Shown here in pieces: positions 42,918-52,060 of a stretch of 64,000 nucleotides of DNA. The notes beneath the pieces were generated by a model. It saw only the letters and a program-made list of their open reading frames with translations. It made no database searches and was not told the origin of the DNA. Numbering within the stretch: the stretch's first letter is position 1; every line of letters starts with the position of its first letter. Source of the stretch: Catenuloplanes niger (lineage in GTDB: Bacteria > Actinomycetota > Actinomycetes > Mycobacteriales > Micromonosporaceae); the NCBI RefSeq assembly GCF_031458255.1, contig NZ_JAVDYC010000001.1, forward strand, positions 1-64,000, given 5' to 3'. Position numbers and translations under genes: made by a program.

Positions 42918-43967
42918 TTGTTCACCCCGGAGAATGCTGAGAGCACCTCGCCCAAGCGGCGCAGACGAGGGGTCTCGATGGCCGACGTCGCCCGGCTGGC
43001 GGGCGTGTCGGCGCAGACCGTCTCGCGCGTCTCGACGGGCCACCCCGGCGTGGTCGGCTCGACCCGCGCCCAGGTGCTCGCCGCCATGAAGGAGCTCGGC
43101 TACCGGCCGAACAGCGCGGCCCGGGCGCTCAAGCGCGGCGAGTTCCGCACCATCGGCGTCATCCTGTTCACGCTGGCCACCACCGGCAACAGCCGCACGG
43201 TCGAGGCGATCGCGAACCACGCGGCCCGGGAGGGCTACGCGATCACCATCATCCCGGTCGCGGCGCCGACCCAGGACGGCGTGCTCGGCGCGTTCACCCG
43301 GCTCGGCGAGCTGGCCGTCGACGGCGCCATCGTGATCATGGAGGTGCACCTGCTGGACACGACCCGGATCACGCTCCCGCCGGGCGTCCAGGTGGTGGTG
43401 GTCGACTCCGACGCCGGCGACACCTACACCGTGGTCGACACCGACCAGGCCGACGGCGCCCGCGCGGCCGTGCGTCACCTGCTCGCGCTCGGCCACTCCA
43501 CGGTCCACCACGTGACCGGGCCGTCGTCGTCGTTCTCCAGCGAGCGGCGGGCCGCGGCCTGGCGGTCCGTGCTGACCGAGGCGGGCGCGCCGGTCCCGGC
43601 ACCGCTGATCGGCGACTGGTCGGCGGACTCCGGTTACGCGGCCGGGCTGCTGCTGGCGGACGACCCGGACTGCACCGCGGTGTTCGCCTCCAACGACCAG
43701 ATGGCGCTGGGCCTGCTGCGCGCCTTCCACGAGCGCGGGCGGTCGGTGCCCGGCGAGATCAGCGTGGTCGGCTTCGACGACATCCCGGAGTCCCGCAACT
43801 TCCTGCCGCCGCTGACCACGGTGCACCAGGACTTCGCGGAGATGGGACGGCGGTGCGTGCAGATGGTGCTGCGCCAGATCCGCCACGAGGGCACCGCCCC
43901 CGGCACCACGCTGGTGCCGACCCGGCTGGTCGAACGCTCCAGCACCGCTCCCCCGCCGAAGCGGTAG
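42918..43967 (+). CDS. LacI-family transcriptional regulator
   Basis: A 349-aa regulator. The HTH reads MADVARLAGVSAQTVSRVSTG, with the hinge helix NSAARALKRG that inserts in the minor groove. A periplasmic-binding-like effector domain follows (FRTIGVILFTLATTG onward, VFASNDQMALGLL, VVGFDDIPESRNF). The start is uncertain: TTG 42918 adds an Arg-rich tail, and ATG 42978 with GAGGGG upstream is also good. It is divergent from the sugar operon and is expected to bind the two ATGTTT palindromes. Confidence 0.93.
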   Translation: MFTPENAESTSPKRRRRGVSMADVARLAGVSAQTVSRVSTGHPGVVGSTRAQVLAAMKELGYRPNSAARALKRGEFRTIGVILFTLATTGNSRTVEAIANHAAREGYAITIIPVAAPTQDGVLGAFTRLGELAVDGAIVIMEVHLLDTTRITLPPGVQVVVVDSDAGDTYTVVDTDQADGARAAVRHLLALGHSTVHHVTGPSSSFSSERRAAAWRSVLTEAGAPVPAPLIGDWSADSGYAAGLLLADDPDCTAVFASNDQMALGLLRAFHERGRSVPGEISVVGFDDIPESRNFLPPLTTVHQDFAEMGRRCVQMVLRQIRHEGTAPGTTLVPTRLVERSSTAPPPKR

Positions 43968-44033
43968 GCCACGGGCCGCGACCCGCGGATTGGACCTCGA
44001 CCCGCGATTCCCGGCGGCCATAGCGTCGGCGGC

Positions 44034-44849
44034 ATGCAGATCCTTCGTTACACCGCGTTCAGCGACGACCCGCACGGTGGCAACCCGGCCGGCGTGGTCC
44101 TCGACGCCACCGGGGCCACCGAGGCACAGATGCTGGCCGTGGCCGCGGAGGTCGGTTACTCCGAGACCGCGTTCCTGATCCCCCGCCCGGACGGCGAGCA
44201 CGACGTGCGGTACTTCAGCCCGCTCGCCGAGGTGCCGTTCTGCGGCCACGCGACGATCGCCACCGCGGTCGCGCACGCCGACCGGCACGGCGCCGGGCAG
44301 CTGCGCCTGCACACGCGCGCCGGGCTGGTCCCGGTCTCCACCACCGGCCGGACCGCGACGCTGGTCAGCGTCCCGCCGCGCACCGCGGACCTGGCGGACC
44401 CGGACACGCTGCTGGACATCCTCGGCTGGTCCCGCGACGACCTCGATCCGGCGCTGCCGCCGCGCGTCGCGTTCGCCGGGGCGTGGCACCCGGTGCTGGC
44501 CGCCCGCACCCGGGCGCGGCTGGCGAAGCTCGACTACGACCTGGGGACACTGGCCGCGCTGATGGCCGCCCACGACTGGACCACGATCACGCTGGTCCAC
44601 CGCGAGTCGGACACCGTCTTCCACGCCCGCAACCCGTTCCCGCCCGGCGGCATCGTCGAGGACCCGGCCACCGGCGCGGCCGCGGCCGCGTTCGGCGGCT
44701 ACCTGCGATCGCTCGGGCCGGCCCCGGACACCATCACGATCCACCAGGGGTACGACATGGGCCGCCCCAGCATGCTCACCGTGCACATCCCGCGGGACGC
44801 GTCCGTCGGCATCTCGGTGACCGGCGCCGCCGTGCCACTGCCCGGCTGA
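44034..44849 (+). CDS. PhzF-family isomerase-like protein
   Basis: A 271-aa protein with the diaminopimelate epimerase-like fold of the PhzF family. Typical pieces are RYTAFSDDPHGGNPAGVVLD at the start, the catalytic Glu44 in VGYSETAF, VRYFSPLAEVPFCGHATIA, and VEDPATGAAAAAFGGYL near the end. No other phenazine genes are present, so it is more likely a general isomerase/epimerase of unknown substrate. Confidence 0.9.
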   Translation: MQILRYTAFSDDPHGGNPAGVVLDATGATEAQMLAVAAEVGYSETAFLIPRPDGEHDVRYFSPLAEVPFCGHATIATAVAHADRHGAGQLRLHTRAGLVPVSTTGRTATLVSVPPRTADLADPDTLLDILGWSRDDLDPALPPRVAFAGAWHPVLAARTRARLAKLDYDLGTLAALMAAHDWTTITLVHRESDTVFHARNPFPPGGIVEDPATGAAAAAFGGYLRSLGPAPDTITIHQGYDMGRPSMLTVHIPRDASVGISVTGAAVPLPG

Positions 44850-44859
44850 CCACGGCCGT

Positions 44860-44882
44860 GGTGCCGGCCGGCGGCCGGCGCC
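44860..44882. terminator. Hairpin between the PhzF and GH51 genes
   Basis: Ten paired bases (one G-U pair) around a 3-base loop, just after the PhzF stop at 44849. It lies between convergent genes and is a likely terminator. Confidence 0.5.
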
Positions 44883-44935
44883 ACGGGGTCCCGGCCGGGC
44901 CGGTGGCCGATGCCCCGGTGCCGGCCGGGCCGGGG

Positions 44936-46438
44936 TCAGGCGAGCGAGACCGCGGTCCAGGAGACCGGCGGCAGCGTGACGGTGAGCGTGCCGTCCGACA
45001 GCTGTGCCGAGTCGTTGGTGCGCAGGCCCACGCGGTCCGGGTCGGCCGGCGAGTTGACCGCGTGGATGTCGTCGTCCCAGATCCCCTGCGCGGTGACCGT
45101 GGCGACCGAGGAGCCGCGCAGGTCGACCGTGACCGTCGTCGGCTCGGTGAGGTGACGGTTCTGCAGGAAGAGGGAGATGCCGGCGCCGGCGGCCGTGGCG
45201 GCGGCGGACACCACCGGGACGTCGCCGTGCCGGGCCGTGGTGACGGTGTCCGCGTCGACCAGCACGCGCAGCGCGTCCCCCCGGGCCAGCCGGGAGGTCA
45301 GCGAGAACGGGAAGAACGTGGTCTGCCGCCAGGCCGGGCCGCCGGGCTCGGTCATGATCGGGCCGATGACGTTGACGAGCTGCGCGAGGCTGGCCGAGGT
45401 CACCCGGTCCGCGTGGTTGAGCAGCGAGATGAGCAGCCCGCCGACGGTGACCGCGTCGACCACCGAGTAGACGTCCTCCAGCAGCCGCGGCGCGACCGGC
45501 CAGTGGTCGACCGGGAGGTTGTCCTCGATCGCGTTCCACCGGGAGGCGTACCATACGTTCCACTCGTCGAACGAGATGTCGATCCGCTTGTCGCTGCGCT
45601 TGACCGCGCGCACGTGGTCCGCGGTCGCCACCACCGCGTCGATGAACGCGTCCATGTCCGCGCCGGACGCCAGGAAACTCGCGTAGTCGCCGTCGACCGG
45701 CTCGTAGTAGGCGTGGCAGGAGATGTAGTCGACCTCGTCGTACGTGTGCTCGAGGACGGTCCGCTCCCAGGAGCCGAACGTCGGCATGGTGCGGGCGGAG
45801 GAGCCGCAGACCACCAGTTCGAGACCCGGGTCGATCTGGCGCATCGCGTTCGCGGTCATAGAGGCGAGCTTGCCGTAGTCCTCGGCGTCGCGCCGGCCGA
45901 GCTGCCAGGGCCCGTCCATCTCGTTGCCGAGGCACCACATCCGGATGCCGAACGGCTCCGCGCGGCCGTTGGCCCGCCGCGCGTCGGTACGGGCGGTGCC
46001 GGTCGCGAGGTTCGCGTACTCCAGCAGCTCGATCGCCTCCTTGGCACCACGGGTGCCGAGGTTGACGGCCAGCATCAGTTCGGAGCCGACCAGGTCGAGC
46101 CAGGTCTGGAACTCGTGCAGGCCGACCTGGTTCGTCTCGGTGGAGTGCCAGGCGAGGTCGAGGCGACGGGGGCGGTCCGCGACCGGGCCGACGCCGTCCT
46201 CCCAGTTGTAGCCGGAGACGAAGTTGCCGCCCGGGTACCGGATGGCGGTCACCCCCAGCTCCTTGACCAGCTCGACCACGTCGCGGCGGAAGCCGTCCGG
46301 GCCGGCGGACGGGTGACCCGGCTCGTGGATGCCGTCGTAGATGTGCCGGCCCAGGTGCTCGACGAAGCCGCCGAACAGCCGCCGGCGGACGGCACCGATC
46401 GTGAACGCCGGGTCGAGGGTGAGTCGCGCGCGCGCCAT
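44936..46438 (-). CDS. GH51 alpha-L-arabinofuranosidase
   Basis: A 500-aa cytoplasmic GH51 enzyme without a signal peptide. The acid/base is Glu173 (WCLGNEMDGPW) and the nucleophile Glu292 (ISFDEWNVWY). FGGFVEHLGRHIYDGIHEPGH and IRYPGGNFVSGYNWEDGVGP are the family's N-terminal hallmarks. It removes arabinose from short oligosaccharides. It is separated from the sugar-transport operon by the PhzF gene and runs on the same strand as that operon, so it may serve the same pathway. Confidence 0.95.
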   Translation of the reverse strand: MARARLTLDPAFTIGAVRRRLFGGFVEHLGRHIYDGIHEPGHPSAGPDGFRRDVVELVKELGVTAIRYPGGNFVSGYNWEDGVGPVADRPRRLDLAWHSTETNQVGLHEFQTWLDLVGSELMLAVNLGTRGAKEAIELLEYANLATGTARTDARRANGRAEPFGIRMWCLGNEMDGPWQLGRRDAEDYGKLASMTANAMRQIDPGLELVVCGSSARTMPTFGSWERTVLEHTYDEVDYISCHAYYEPVDGDYASFLASGADMDAFIDAVVATADHVRAVKRSDKRIDISFDEWNVWYASRWNAIEDNLPVDHWPVAPRLLEDVYSVVDAVTVGGLLISLLNHADRVTSASLAQLVNVIGPIMTEPGGPAWRQTTFFPFSLTSRLARGDALRVLVDADTVTTARHGDVPVVSAAATAAGAGISLFLQNRHLTEPTTVTVDLRGSSVATVTAQGIWDDDIHAVNSPADPDRVGLRTNDSAQLSDGTLTVTLPPVSWTAVSLA

Positions 46439-46548
46439 GAGCCGAGCTCCTTGTCAGCGGACCGAAACGATCTTGAGCTTAGCGACTCGCAACCGGACCG
46501 CTCCCGCACCGCCATCAGCGTGGCGGCCCGCGCGCCGAAGGTGCCGCC

Positions 46549-47862
46549 ATGCCACGCAGACTCCTCGCCATCGCGCTCCTCGCCGCGCTCGTGGCACCAC
46601 CCGCCGCTCCCGCCCAGGCTGCGGCCTCGACCTCGGCCTTCGCCGAGCTCGCGACCGCGGCCTCCGGAGCGTGCCGCCCGGACGGCGGCGGGCCGGTCTG
46701 CCGGATCTGGGCGGGCCGGGTCGACCACGTGTCGGACGGCGACACCGTCGCGGTCGACGTGTTCGGCGACGGGACGAGCACGCCACTGCCGATCCGGCTG
46801 ATCGGCGTGCAGGCCATGGAGCAGCACGTCTACTCCAGCGTCACGGCGAAGCGGCGCGGCGAGTGTCACGCGCTGGCCGCGACCGCCCGGCTCGAGGAAC
46901 TGATCCGGTGGAGCGGCGGCCTGGTCCGGCTGACCGCGCAGCACCCGGGCAGCCAGTCCCGCGGCCGGGCGCTGCGGTCGATGTCCGTCCGGATCGACGG
47001 CGTGTGGCGGGACGCGGGACAGATCCTGATCCGCGAGGGACACGCGATGTGGATGCTGAGCAGCGGCGGCGAGATGGCGTGGAACGCGTCGTACCGGCAG
47101 GCGGCGCAGCTCGCGGCGGGGGACCCGCGGAACCTCTACGACCGGGACCGGTGCGGCGCCGGACCGTACCCGACCGCGGCGCTGGACGTGTGGGTTAACC
47201 CGGACGCGGACGGCGCGGACTCGGAGAACATCAACGGCGAATGGATCCGGATCGGCAACAACTCCGGTTCGGCCATCCCGCTCGCCGGCTGGTGGGTACG
47301 CGACTCCGGGCTGCGCCGCTACACGTTCCGGCCCGGCACCTACGTGCCGTCCGGCGGCGCGATCTTCGTGCACACCGGCCACGGCGTCTCCACCGCCACG
47401 CACAAGTACTGGGGCCTGTCCGAGCCGATCTTCGAGAACCCGTCGTGGGACGCGGACGCGATCGGGGACGGCGCCTACCTGTTCGATCCGCAGGGTGACC
47501 TGCGCGCGCAGGACCTCTACCCGTGCGTGGTCGGCTGCCGCACGCTGGCCGGCACGGTCGCGCTGTCCGCCCGGGCCACCGATCCGGAACTGATCCGGGT
47601 GACGAACACCGGCACGGACGCGGTCAACCTGTTCGGCCACACCGTCTCGACCGGCCCGCACGTCTACCCGATCACCTCGGCGGCGGTGCTGGCCCCCGGC
47701 GCGTCGCTCGATCTGCACCCGCCGGCCGGCACCTCCGACGGGCTCTCCCGGCACTGGAACAAGACCGGAAAGATCATGAGCAGCCGCGGGGGTACGGCGG
47801 AGCTGCGCAGCCGTTCCCAGGCGCGCGACGCGTGCGTCGCCTGGGGAACGGGGCGCTGCTGA
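46549..47862 (+). CDS. Secreted SNase-like + lamin-tail domain protein
   Basis: A 437-aa exported protein. After a signal peptide (about 1-25) comes a staphylococcal nuclease-like domain (about 50-205): VSDGDTVAVDVF and IRLIGVQAMEQ match the Ca-binding and catalytic strands. The usual Asp of the IDAPE motif is Gln here, so activity may be weakened; Asp, Arg and Glu of the other positions are present. The second half holds two lamin-tail-like beta domains (DSENINGEWIRIGNNSGS, RYTFRPGTYVPSGGAI). Extracellular nucleases with this layout occur in actinobacteria. Confidence 0.82.
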   Translation: MPRRLLAIALLAALVAPPAAPAQAAASTSAFAELATAASGACRPDGGGPVCRIWAGRVDHVSDGDTVAVDVFGDGTSTPLPIRLIGVQAMEQHVYSSVTAKRRGECHALAATARLEELIRWSGGLVRLTAQHPGSQSRGRALRSMSVRIDGVWRDAGQILIREGHAMWMLSSGGEMAWNASYRQAAQLAAGDPRNLYDRDRCGAGPYPTAALDVWVNPDADGADSENINGEWIRIGNNSGSAIPLAGWWVRDSGLRRYTFRPGTYVPSGGAIFVHTGHGVSTATHKYWGLSEPIFENPSWDADAIGDGAYLFDPQGDLRAQDLYPCVVGCRTLAGTVALSARATDPELIRVTNTGTDAVNLFGHTVSTGPHVYPITSAAVLAPGASLDLHPPAGTSDGLSRHWNKTGKIMSSRGGTAELRSRSQARDACVAWGTGRC

Positions 47863-48492
47863 TCAGCCGGTGACGGTCAGGCTCGACTTGGCCAGCTGGT
47901 ACGCGGGGAGCATGGCCGCGTGCTCCTCGTCGTCGAACGCCTCCAGCGCGACCGCGACGACGCCCCTCGAGGTCGGCACCGCGAACGCGGTCTCCTGCTC
48001 GACCGTACCGTCGAGCTCGCTCTTCACGGTGTAGGTGATCTCCACGGCCGGCTTGCCGCCGATCTGCAGGTCGGTGAACGCGGGCGCCTGCGCACCCGGG
48101 CCCGCGAAGGACGTCAACGTGGCGCGCAGGTCACCGTGCTCGCCGGTGTAGACGCGGATGAAACCGATGTTACCGGCCGGCTTGGCGTCGATCTCGCACA
48201 CCGGGACCATGCCGCCCTTGCCGAGCGCCGCGGCCAGGTCCGGGCCGAGCGCGGCGGTGTCCACCGCCTTCGGCGTCCACGACGCCGCGATGCCGAACGA
48301 GACGGGCAGCGTGCATCCGCTGTCCGCGGCACCCACGCGGGCCGCCTCGGCCGCGCCGGCCGGGGCGGCGGGTGGCGCGGAGGACGCGGAGGGCGCCGGG
48401 GCCGCTCCTTCGGGGCCGGTGGCGCAGGCGGCCACGGCCGGGACGAGTGCGATGAGGACGGCGGCGAGCCGCAGACTGGTACGAGAGGTCAC
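47863..48492 (-). CDS. Hypothetical lipoprotein
   Basis: A 209-aa lipoprotein with lipobox VAAC at about residues 20-23 after MTSRTSLRLAAVLIALVP. A Pro/Ala/Ser spacer precedes a compact domain (60-209) of mixed beta pattern with a Cys pair (SGCTLPVSF, VPVCEIDAKP). It resembles small actinobacterial LpqN/LpqT-type lipoproteins, but no sure family match is made. It follows the upstream membrane protein gene by 12 bases, so they are probably one transcript. Confidence 0.78.
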   Translation of the reverse strand: MTSRTSLRLAAVLIALVPAVAACATGPEGAAPAPSASSAPPAAPAGAAEAARVGAADSGCTLPVSFGIAASWTPKAVDTAALGPDLAAALGKGGMVPVCEIDAKPAGNIGFIRVYTGEHGDLRATLTSFAGPGAQAPAFTDLQIGGKPAVEITYTVKSELDGTVEQETAFAVPTSRGVVAVALEAFDDEEHAAMLPAYQLAKSSLTVTG

Positions 48493-48504
48493 GAGTCGGG
48501 GAGC

Positions 48505-49590
48505 CTATCGGGGCGGCACCGTCAGGTCGAGGCGGGTGTCCGCGGCCGGCACCACGTAGACCGGCCCGCCGCCCGGGCTCCACGAGTCGGGCAGCAGCAG
48601 GAGCAGGTCGTTGCGCTGGGCGAGCAGCCGCAGGTTCCAGTAGCGGATCCGGTACCGGCCGGCCTGCTCGCCGAGGTCCTGCGAGGCGACGCCGTCCCCC
48701 GCGATCGCCAGCCGCTCCCGCGCGTAGAGCACCACCCGGGGGCGCGAGTCCAGGTTCGCCGCCAGGTAACGGGCGTAGTCGTGGCCGATCCGCTGCGCGT
48801 ACAGGCCGGTGGCCCAGAGCAGTCCGGTGACGGCCAGCACGACCAGGGCCAGGCTGCGCAGCCGGACCGGGATCGCCGCCTCCGCCGGCTGGTCCGGGTC
48901 GTCCAGCAGCACGTGGCCGTAGGCCAGCAGCGCGACGGACGCGGCCAGGACCAGCGGCATGGCGATGCCGAGTGGCTGGCCGACGCGGCCCCGGTCCAGC
49001 AGGCCGGCGACGACGAGCGCACCACCGACGATCCCGGCGGTACGGCAGCCGCGCGCCACGCGCCGGATCCAGCGCACGCGCCGGGGCGTCGCGGTGCCGC
49101 GCAGCACCGGCACCACGATCCGCCGGTGCAGCGTGAGCGCGGGCAGCGCGGCCAGCCCGGCGAAGATCAGCGGCTGGAACGCGGCGTTCACGCTGTGGAT
49201 CAGGTAGTCGGCGACGGAGAAGCCGAGCGCGGTCGCGTCCACGCCGAAGTAGTCGAACGTGGCGCGCAACCGGATCGTGCCGAAGTAGTAGAGGACCGAG
49301 CTGATCAGCGCGGTCTGGGTGGCGACCGTGCCGGCCACCCGCCACATCGCGCTGCCCCACAGCAGACCGGCCCGCACGCTCTCCCCCGCCGGTGCCGGCG
49401 CGCCGGCCGGCATTCCCGCCTCGGCCGGCATTCCCCCACCGGCTCGCGTCGTCGCACCGGCTCGCGTCGTCGCGTCAGCCGGTGGCCCGCCGGCACCCGG
49501 CGTTCCCGCGGCCGTCGCCCGGTCCGCGACGGGCGGTGGCCCGGCGTCCGCGGGTCCGGTCGCCTGCGTCGGCAGCACCGGATCAGGCAT
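48505..49590 (-). CDS. Hypothetical polytopic membrane protein
   Basis: A 361-aa protein. The first 75 residues are Pro/Ala/Gly/Thr-rich and disordered, with TTRAGATTRAGG-type repeats. Four to five membrane segments follow between about 75 and 265, and the C-terminal about 100 residues (YARYLAANLDSRPRVVLYARERL) are soluble, beta-rich and probably outside. No family is recognised. Its start overlaps the end of the upstream lipoprotein gene by 8 bases. Confidence 0.75.
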   Translation of the reverse strand: MPDPVLPTQATGPADAGPPPVADRATAAGTPGAGGPPADATTRAGATTRAGGGMPAEAGMPAGAPAPAGESVRAGLLWGSAMWRVAGTVATQTALISSVLYYFGTIRLRATFDYFGVDATALGFSVADYLIHSVNAAFQPLIFAGLAALPALTLHRRIVVPVLRGTATPRRVRWIRRVARGCRTAGIVGGALVVAGLLDRGRVGQPLGIAMPLVLAASVALLAYGHVLLDDPDQPAEAAIPVRLRSLALVVLAVTGLLWATGLYAQRIGHDYARYLAANLDSRPRVVLYARERLAIAGDGVASQDLGEQAGRYRIRYWNLRLLAQRNDLLLLLPDSWSPGGGPVYVVPAADTRLDLTVPPR

Positions 49591-50161
49591 CCAGGGCGGT
49601 CCCCGGCGCGGTGCCGGCCGGCGTGGGTGCCGGGCCGGGCGGCGCGGTCTCCTCGTACCGGCCGGCCGGTTCCTCGGTGGCCGGCGGGACGGTCTCCGCC
49701 GCGTGTTCCAGCACCACCGGCGGGAAGCCGGCCGGCTCCTCCGCCTCCGGCTGCCACGGGACCGGCACGCCCCAGGCGGAGAACGGCGCCTCCGGCATCA
49801 GTTCCGGCGAGACCGGCTCGTCCGCCGTGGCCGGCACGGTCCCGCCGGTGTCCCGGGTGGCGTCCGAGGGCGGCGGCGGGCCGGCGTCGCGCGTGGCCCG
49901 GCCCTCGCGCGGTGCCGCGGGTGCGGCCGCCCGATCGGGCACGGCGGCGCGGCCGGAGGCGGTGCCGGTGGTGCGGCCGTGCGGCGCGCACATGGACGGC
50001 AGCGGGTCGCCGGAGAGCGGCGTGCAGTGCGGGCGGGCCGGCACCTCGGCCTCGCTCTTGTCGGCCGGGCCGGTCGAGGTACAGCCCGCGCAGGCCCAGA
50101 GGCCCAAACTGATCAGGAGGAGCACGCCCGCGCGCACGGCCGGGCGGCGAGAGTTCACCAC
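49583..50161 (-). CDS. Pro/Ala-rich lipoprotein
   Basis: About 192 aa. The likely start is GTG 50161 (or 50158), giving VVNSRRPAVRAGVLLLISLGL and a lipobox WACAGC. The rest is disordered and rich in Pro, Ala and Glu, with little tertiary structure, and has two cysteines (HCTPLSGDP, SMCAPHG). It may act as a surface-exposed spacer. The gene is the first of three leftward genes (lipoprotein, membrane protein, lipoprotein) with 8 and 12 base spacing. Confidence 0.65.
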   Translation of the reverse strand: MVNSRRPAVRAGVLLLISLGLWACAGCTSTGPADKSEAEVPARPHCTPLSGDPLPSMCAPHGRTTGTASGRAAVPDRAAAPAAPREGRATRDAGPPPPSDATRDTGGTVPATADEPVSPELMPEAPFSAWGVPVPWQPEAEEPAGFPPVVLEHAAETVPPATEEPAGRYEETAPPGPAPTPAGTAPGTALDA

Positions 50162-50258
50162 GTGTTGAGTGTGCGCCACGTTGCGTTGTTTGGGCAGGTC
50201 AGGAGCCCCGGAAACCGACACAATCGCCCCCGCGGGTGACGGGAGCTACGCTCGGCGG

Positions 50259-50999
50259 GTGCGGCTCCGGTGGTTCTCGGCGATCCTGCTGAGCGCGATC
50301 GTGCTCGCCGGGTGTGCCGGGCCGCGCGTGCCCGGCCCGACCGTGGCCCAGGTGATCTCGGAGTTCCACCGCACGGCCGAGCTGCTGCGCGACGGGTCGT
50401 ACCGCGCGTCGTTCGACGTGGCACTGCCGGAGCGGACCGTGCGCTGGACCGGCACGATGCGCACGCTCGGCGGCGTCGACGCGATCTGGTCGATGGACGG
50501 CACCGCCAGCGACCAGGGCCGGATCATCGACGCGCTCAGCGTGGTCGACGCGGGCGGCGTCCGCTACCTCGACTCGATGACCAAGACCTTCCGCGGGTAC
50601 GAGTGGGTGGCGCTGGACGGCGACGACCGCAACACCTACTACTGGCGGGGCGGTGCGGCCGTACCGGTGCCGGAGATCGATCCGTTCGTCTGGCTGGACG
50701 TGACCGGCGCGCGAGTGGCGGTCGTGGCGCGGACCATGGACGGCGGTGTCCGGCTCCGGCTGGCCGGCTGGACGCCCGGACCGGAGCTGACCGCCGCGCT
50801 GCGCCGGGCCGAACTGGTCACCGACTCACCGCACACCGCGTTCGACCTGACGCTGACCGCGGCCGGGATGCCCGCGCGGCTCGACGTGCGCACACCCGGC
50901 CTGACGGCCACCCTGATGGTGACCGGCACCCGGATCCGTGAGCGGATCAAGGTCCCGGCCGACGGCCAGTACATCTCCCTGCCCGCCGTCCACCCGTGA
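50259..50999 (+). CDS. LppX/LprG-like lipoprotein
   Basis: A 246-aa lipoprotein, GTG 50259. The signal ends in lipobox LAGC (about residues 16-19). The mature domain (about 30-246) has an antiparallel beta pattern with VRWTGTMRTLGGVDAIWSMDG and DGQYISLPAVHP, similar in layout to LppX/LprG/LprF carriers, which hold a lipid in a large cavity. This assignment rests on layout alone. It is divergent from the Pro-rich lipoprotein gene. Confidence 0.72.
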   Translation: MRLRWFSAILLSAIVLAGCAGPRVPGPTVAQVISEFHRTAELLRDGSYRASFDVALPERTVRWTGTMRTLGGVDAIWSMDGTASDQGRIIDALSVVDAGGVRYLDSMTKTFRGYEWVALDGDDRNTYYWRGGAAVPVPEIDPFVWLDVTGARVAVVARTMDGGVRLRLAGWTPGPELTAALRRAELVTDSPHTAFDLTLTAAGMPARLDVRTPGLTATLMVTGTRIRERIKVPADGQYISLPAVHP

Positions 51000-51004
51000 C
51001 CGGA

Positions 51005-51028
51005 GGCGTCCCGCCCGGTGCGGACGCC
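51005..51028. terminator. GGCGTCC/GGACGCC hairpin
   Basis: Seven-base perfect arms around a ten-base centre, five bases after the lipoprotein stop (50999) and before the convergent isomerase gene's stop at 51051. It is a likely bidirectional terminator. Confidence 0.6.
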
Positions 51029-51050
51029 CCCGGCCCCTCCGAGACGGGCA

Positions 51051-51938
51051 CTAGCAGGTGAGCAGGTACTCGCGGGTGCGGGCGGCGACGTCGGCCGGGG
51101 CCTCGGTGCCGGGCGGCGGCTCGTGCGCCACCACCACGAACACGTCCCGGCCGCGCCGGCGCAACGCGTCCATCACCGGGGGCAGGTCCGGCAGGCCGTG
51201 CGGCGGTTCGCAGGCCGCGCCGAGCATGACCGCCTGGCCGAAGGCGAGCGACTCCCGCTGCGCGCGGATCGCCAGCCGTGGATCGATCTGCTTGACGTGC
51301 ACACAGCCGACCCGGTCCGGCACCTCCGCGATCAGCCCGGCCGGGTCGCCGCCGGCGTAGGCGTGATGGCCGGTGTCCAGGCACAGCGACACGTACGCCG
51401 GATCCGTCTCGGCCAGGAACCGGCCGATCTGTCCGCCGGTCTCCACGTAGGTGTCCGCGTGCGGCTGGAAGCACAGCGTCAGCCCGTACTCCCCCAGCAC
51501 GTGCTTGCCCAGCTCGTTCGCGGCGCGGACCAGCACCCGCCAGCCGTCGTCGTCGAGCTTGTCCGGTTCGGCCCACGCACCGGTGAACTCGTCCCGGTAG
51601 CCGGGGACCGGCACCAGCACGAGGTGGTGCGCACCGGTCGCGGCGGCCAGCTCGGCCGCGCGCCGGGTGCGGGCCAGGAGATCACCGAACTCGTCCGGCC
51701 GGTGCAGACCGCCGCAGCCGTGCACGGTACCGGCGCAGACCCGCAGACCGCGGCGGGCCAGCTCGTCGTTGAGACACCCGGGGTCGGTCGGCAGATAGCC
51801 GTACGGACCCAGCTCCAGCCAGCCGTAGCCGGCGTCGGCCAGCTCGTCCAGGAAGCGGCGCCACGGCGGACGCGGCTCCGGCCCCGCCCACCGCACTCCC
51901 CACGAACCGGGACAGTTCCCCAGAATCAGGTTGACCAC
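51051..51938 (-). CDS. Sugar phosphate isomerase/epimerase (TIM barrel)
   Basis: A 295-aa xylose-isomerase-like TIM barrel (AP endonuclease 2 family). The start GTG 51938 has GGAGG six bases upstream and begins VVNLILGNCPGSWGV, a typical first strand. Metal-ligand-rich strands are visible: LCFQPHADTY, SLCLDTGHHAYAGG and CVHVKQIDPRL. It resembles IolE/IolI-like enzymes of inositol metabolism, which would fit the Gfo/Idh/MocA protein elsewhere in the window, but the substrate is not proven. Confidence 0.85.
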   Translation of the reverse strand: MVNLILGNCPGSWGVRWAGPEPRPPWRRFLDELADAGYGWLELGPYGYLPTDPGCLNDELARRGLRVCAGTVHGCGGLHRPDEFGDLLARTRRAAELAAATGAHHLVLVPVPGYRDEFTGAWAEPDKLDDDGWRVLVRAANELGKHVLGEYGLTLCFQPHADTYVETGGQIGRFLAETDPAYVSLCLDTGHHAYAGGDPAGLIAEVPDRVGCVHVKQIDPRLAIRAQRESLAFGQAVMLGAACEPPHGLPDLPPVMDALRRRGRDVFVVVAHEPPPGTEAPADVAARTREYLLTC

Positions 51939-52028
51939 TAAGCACCTCCCGACGGTTCCGTGCCGCATCGCACAGAGCCATCTCGATGCAATCGGGCCAG
52001 ACACGCTACGTCAAGAGTTCGTTACGTT

Positions 52029-52044
52029 ATGCGCACAAGCGCAT
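52029..52044. promoter_or_regulatory. ATGCGC/GCGCAT hairpin
   Basis: A six-base perfect stem with a four-base loop in the gap between the roadblock gene (52061) and the isomerase gene (51938). It could end the roadblock operon or regulate the isomerase. Confidence 0.35.
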
Positions 52045-52060
52045 GAAAACCCGGGTCGCC

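Noticed and set aside
44034-44849. Phenazine biosynthesis cluster
   Set aside because: PhzF stands alone; no PhzA-E genes are present, and PhzF-like isomerases are widespread.
41619-45938. 1439-codon open frame on the minus strand
   Set aside because: It runs across the permease, LacI, PhzF and GH51 genes in the wrong frame. The real proteins with catalytic motifs occupy this DNA.
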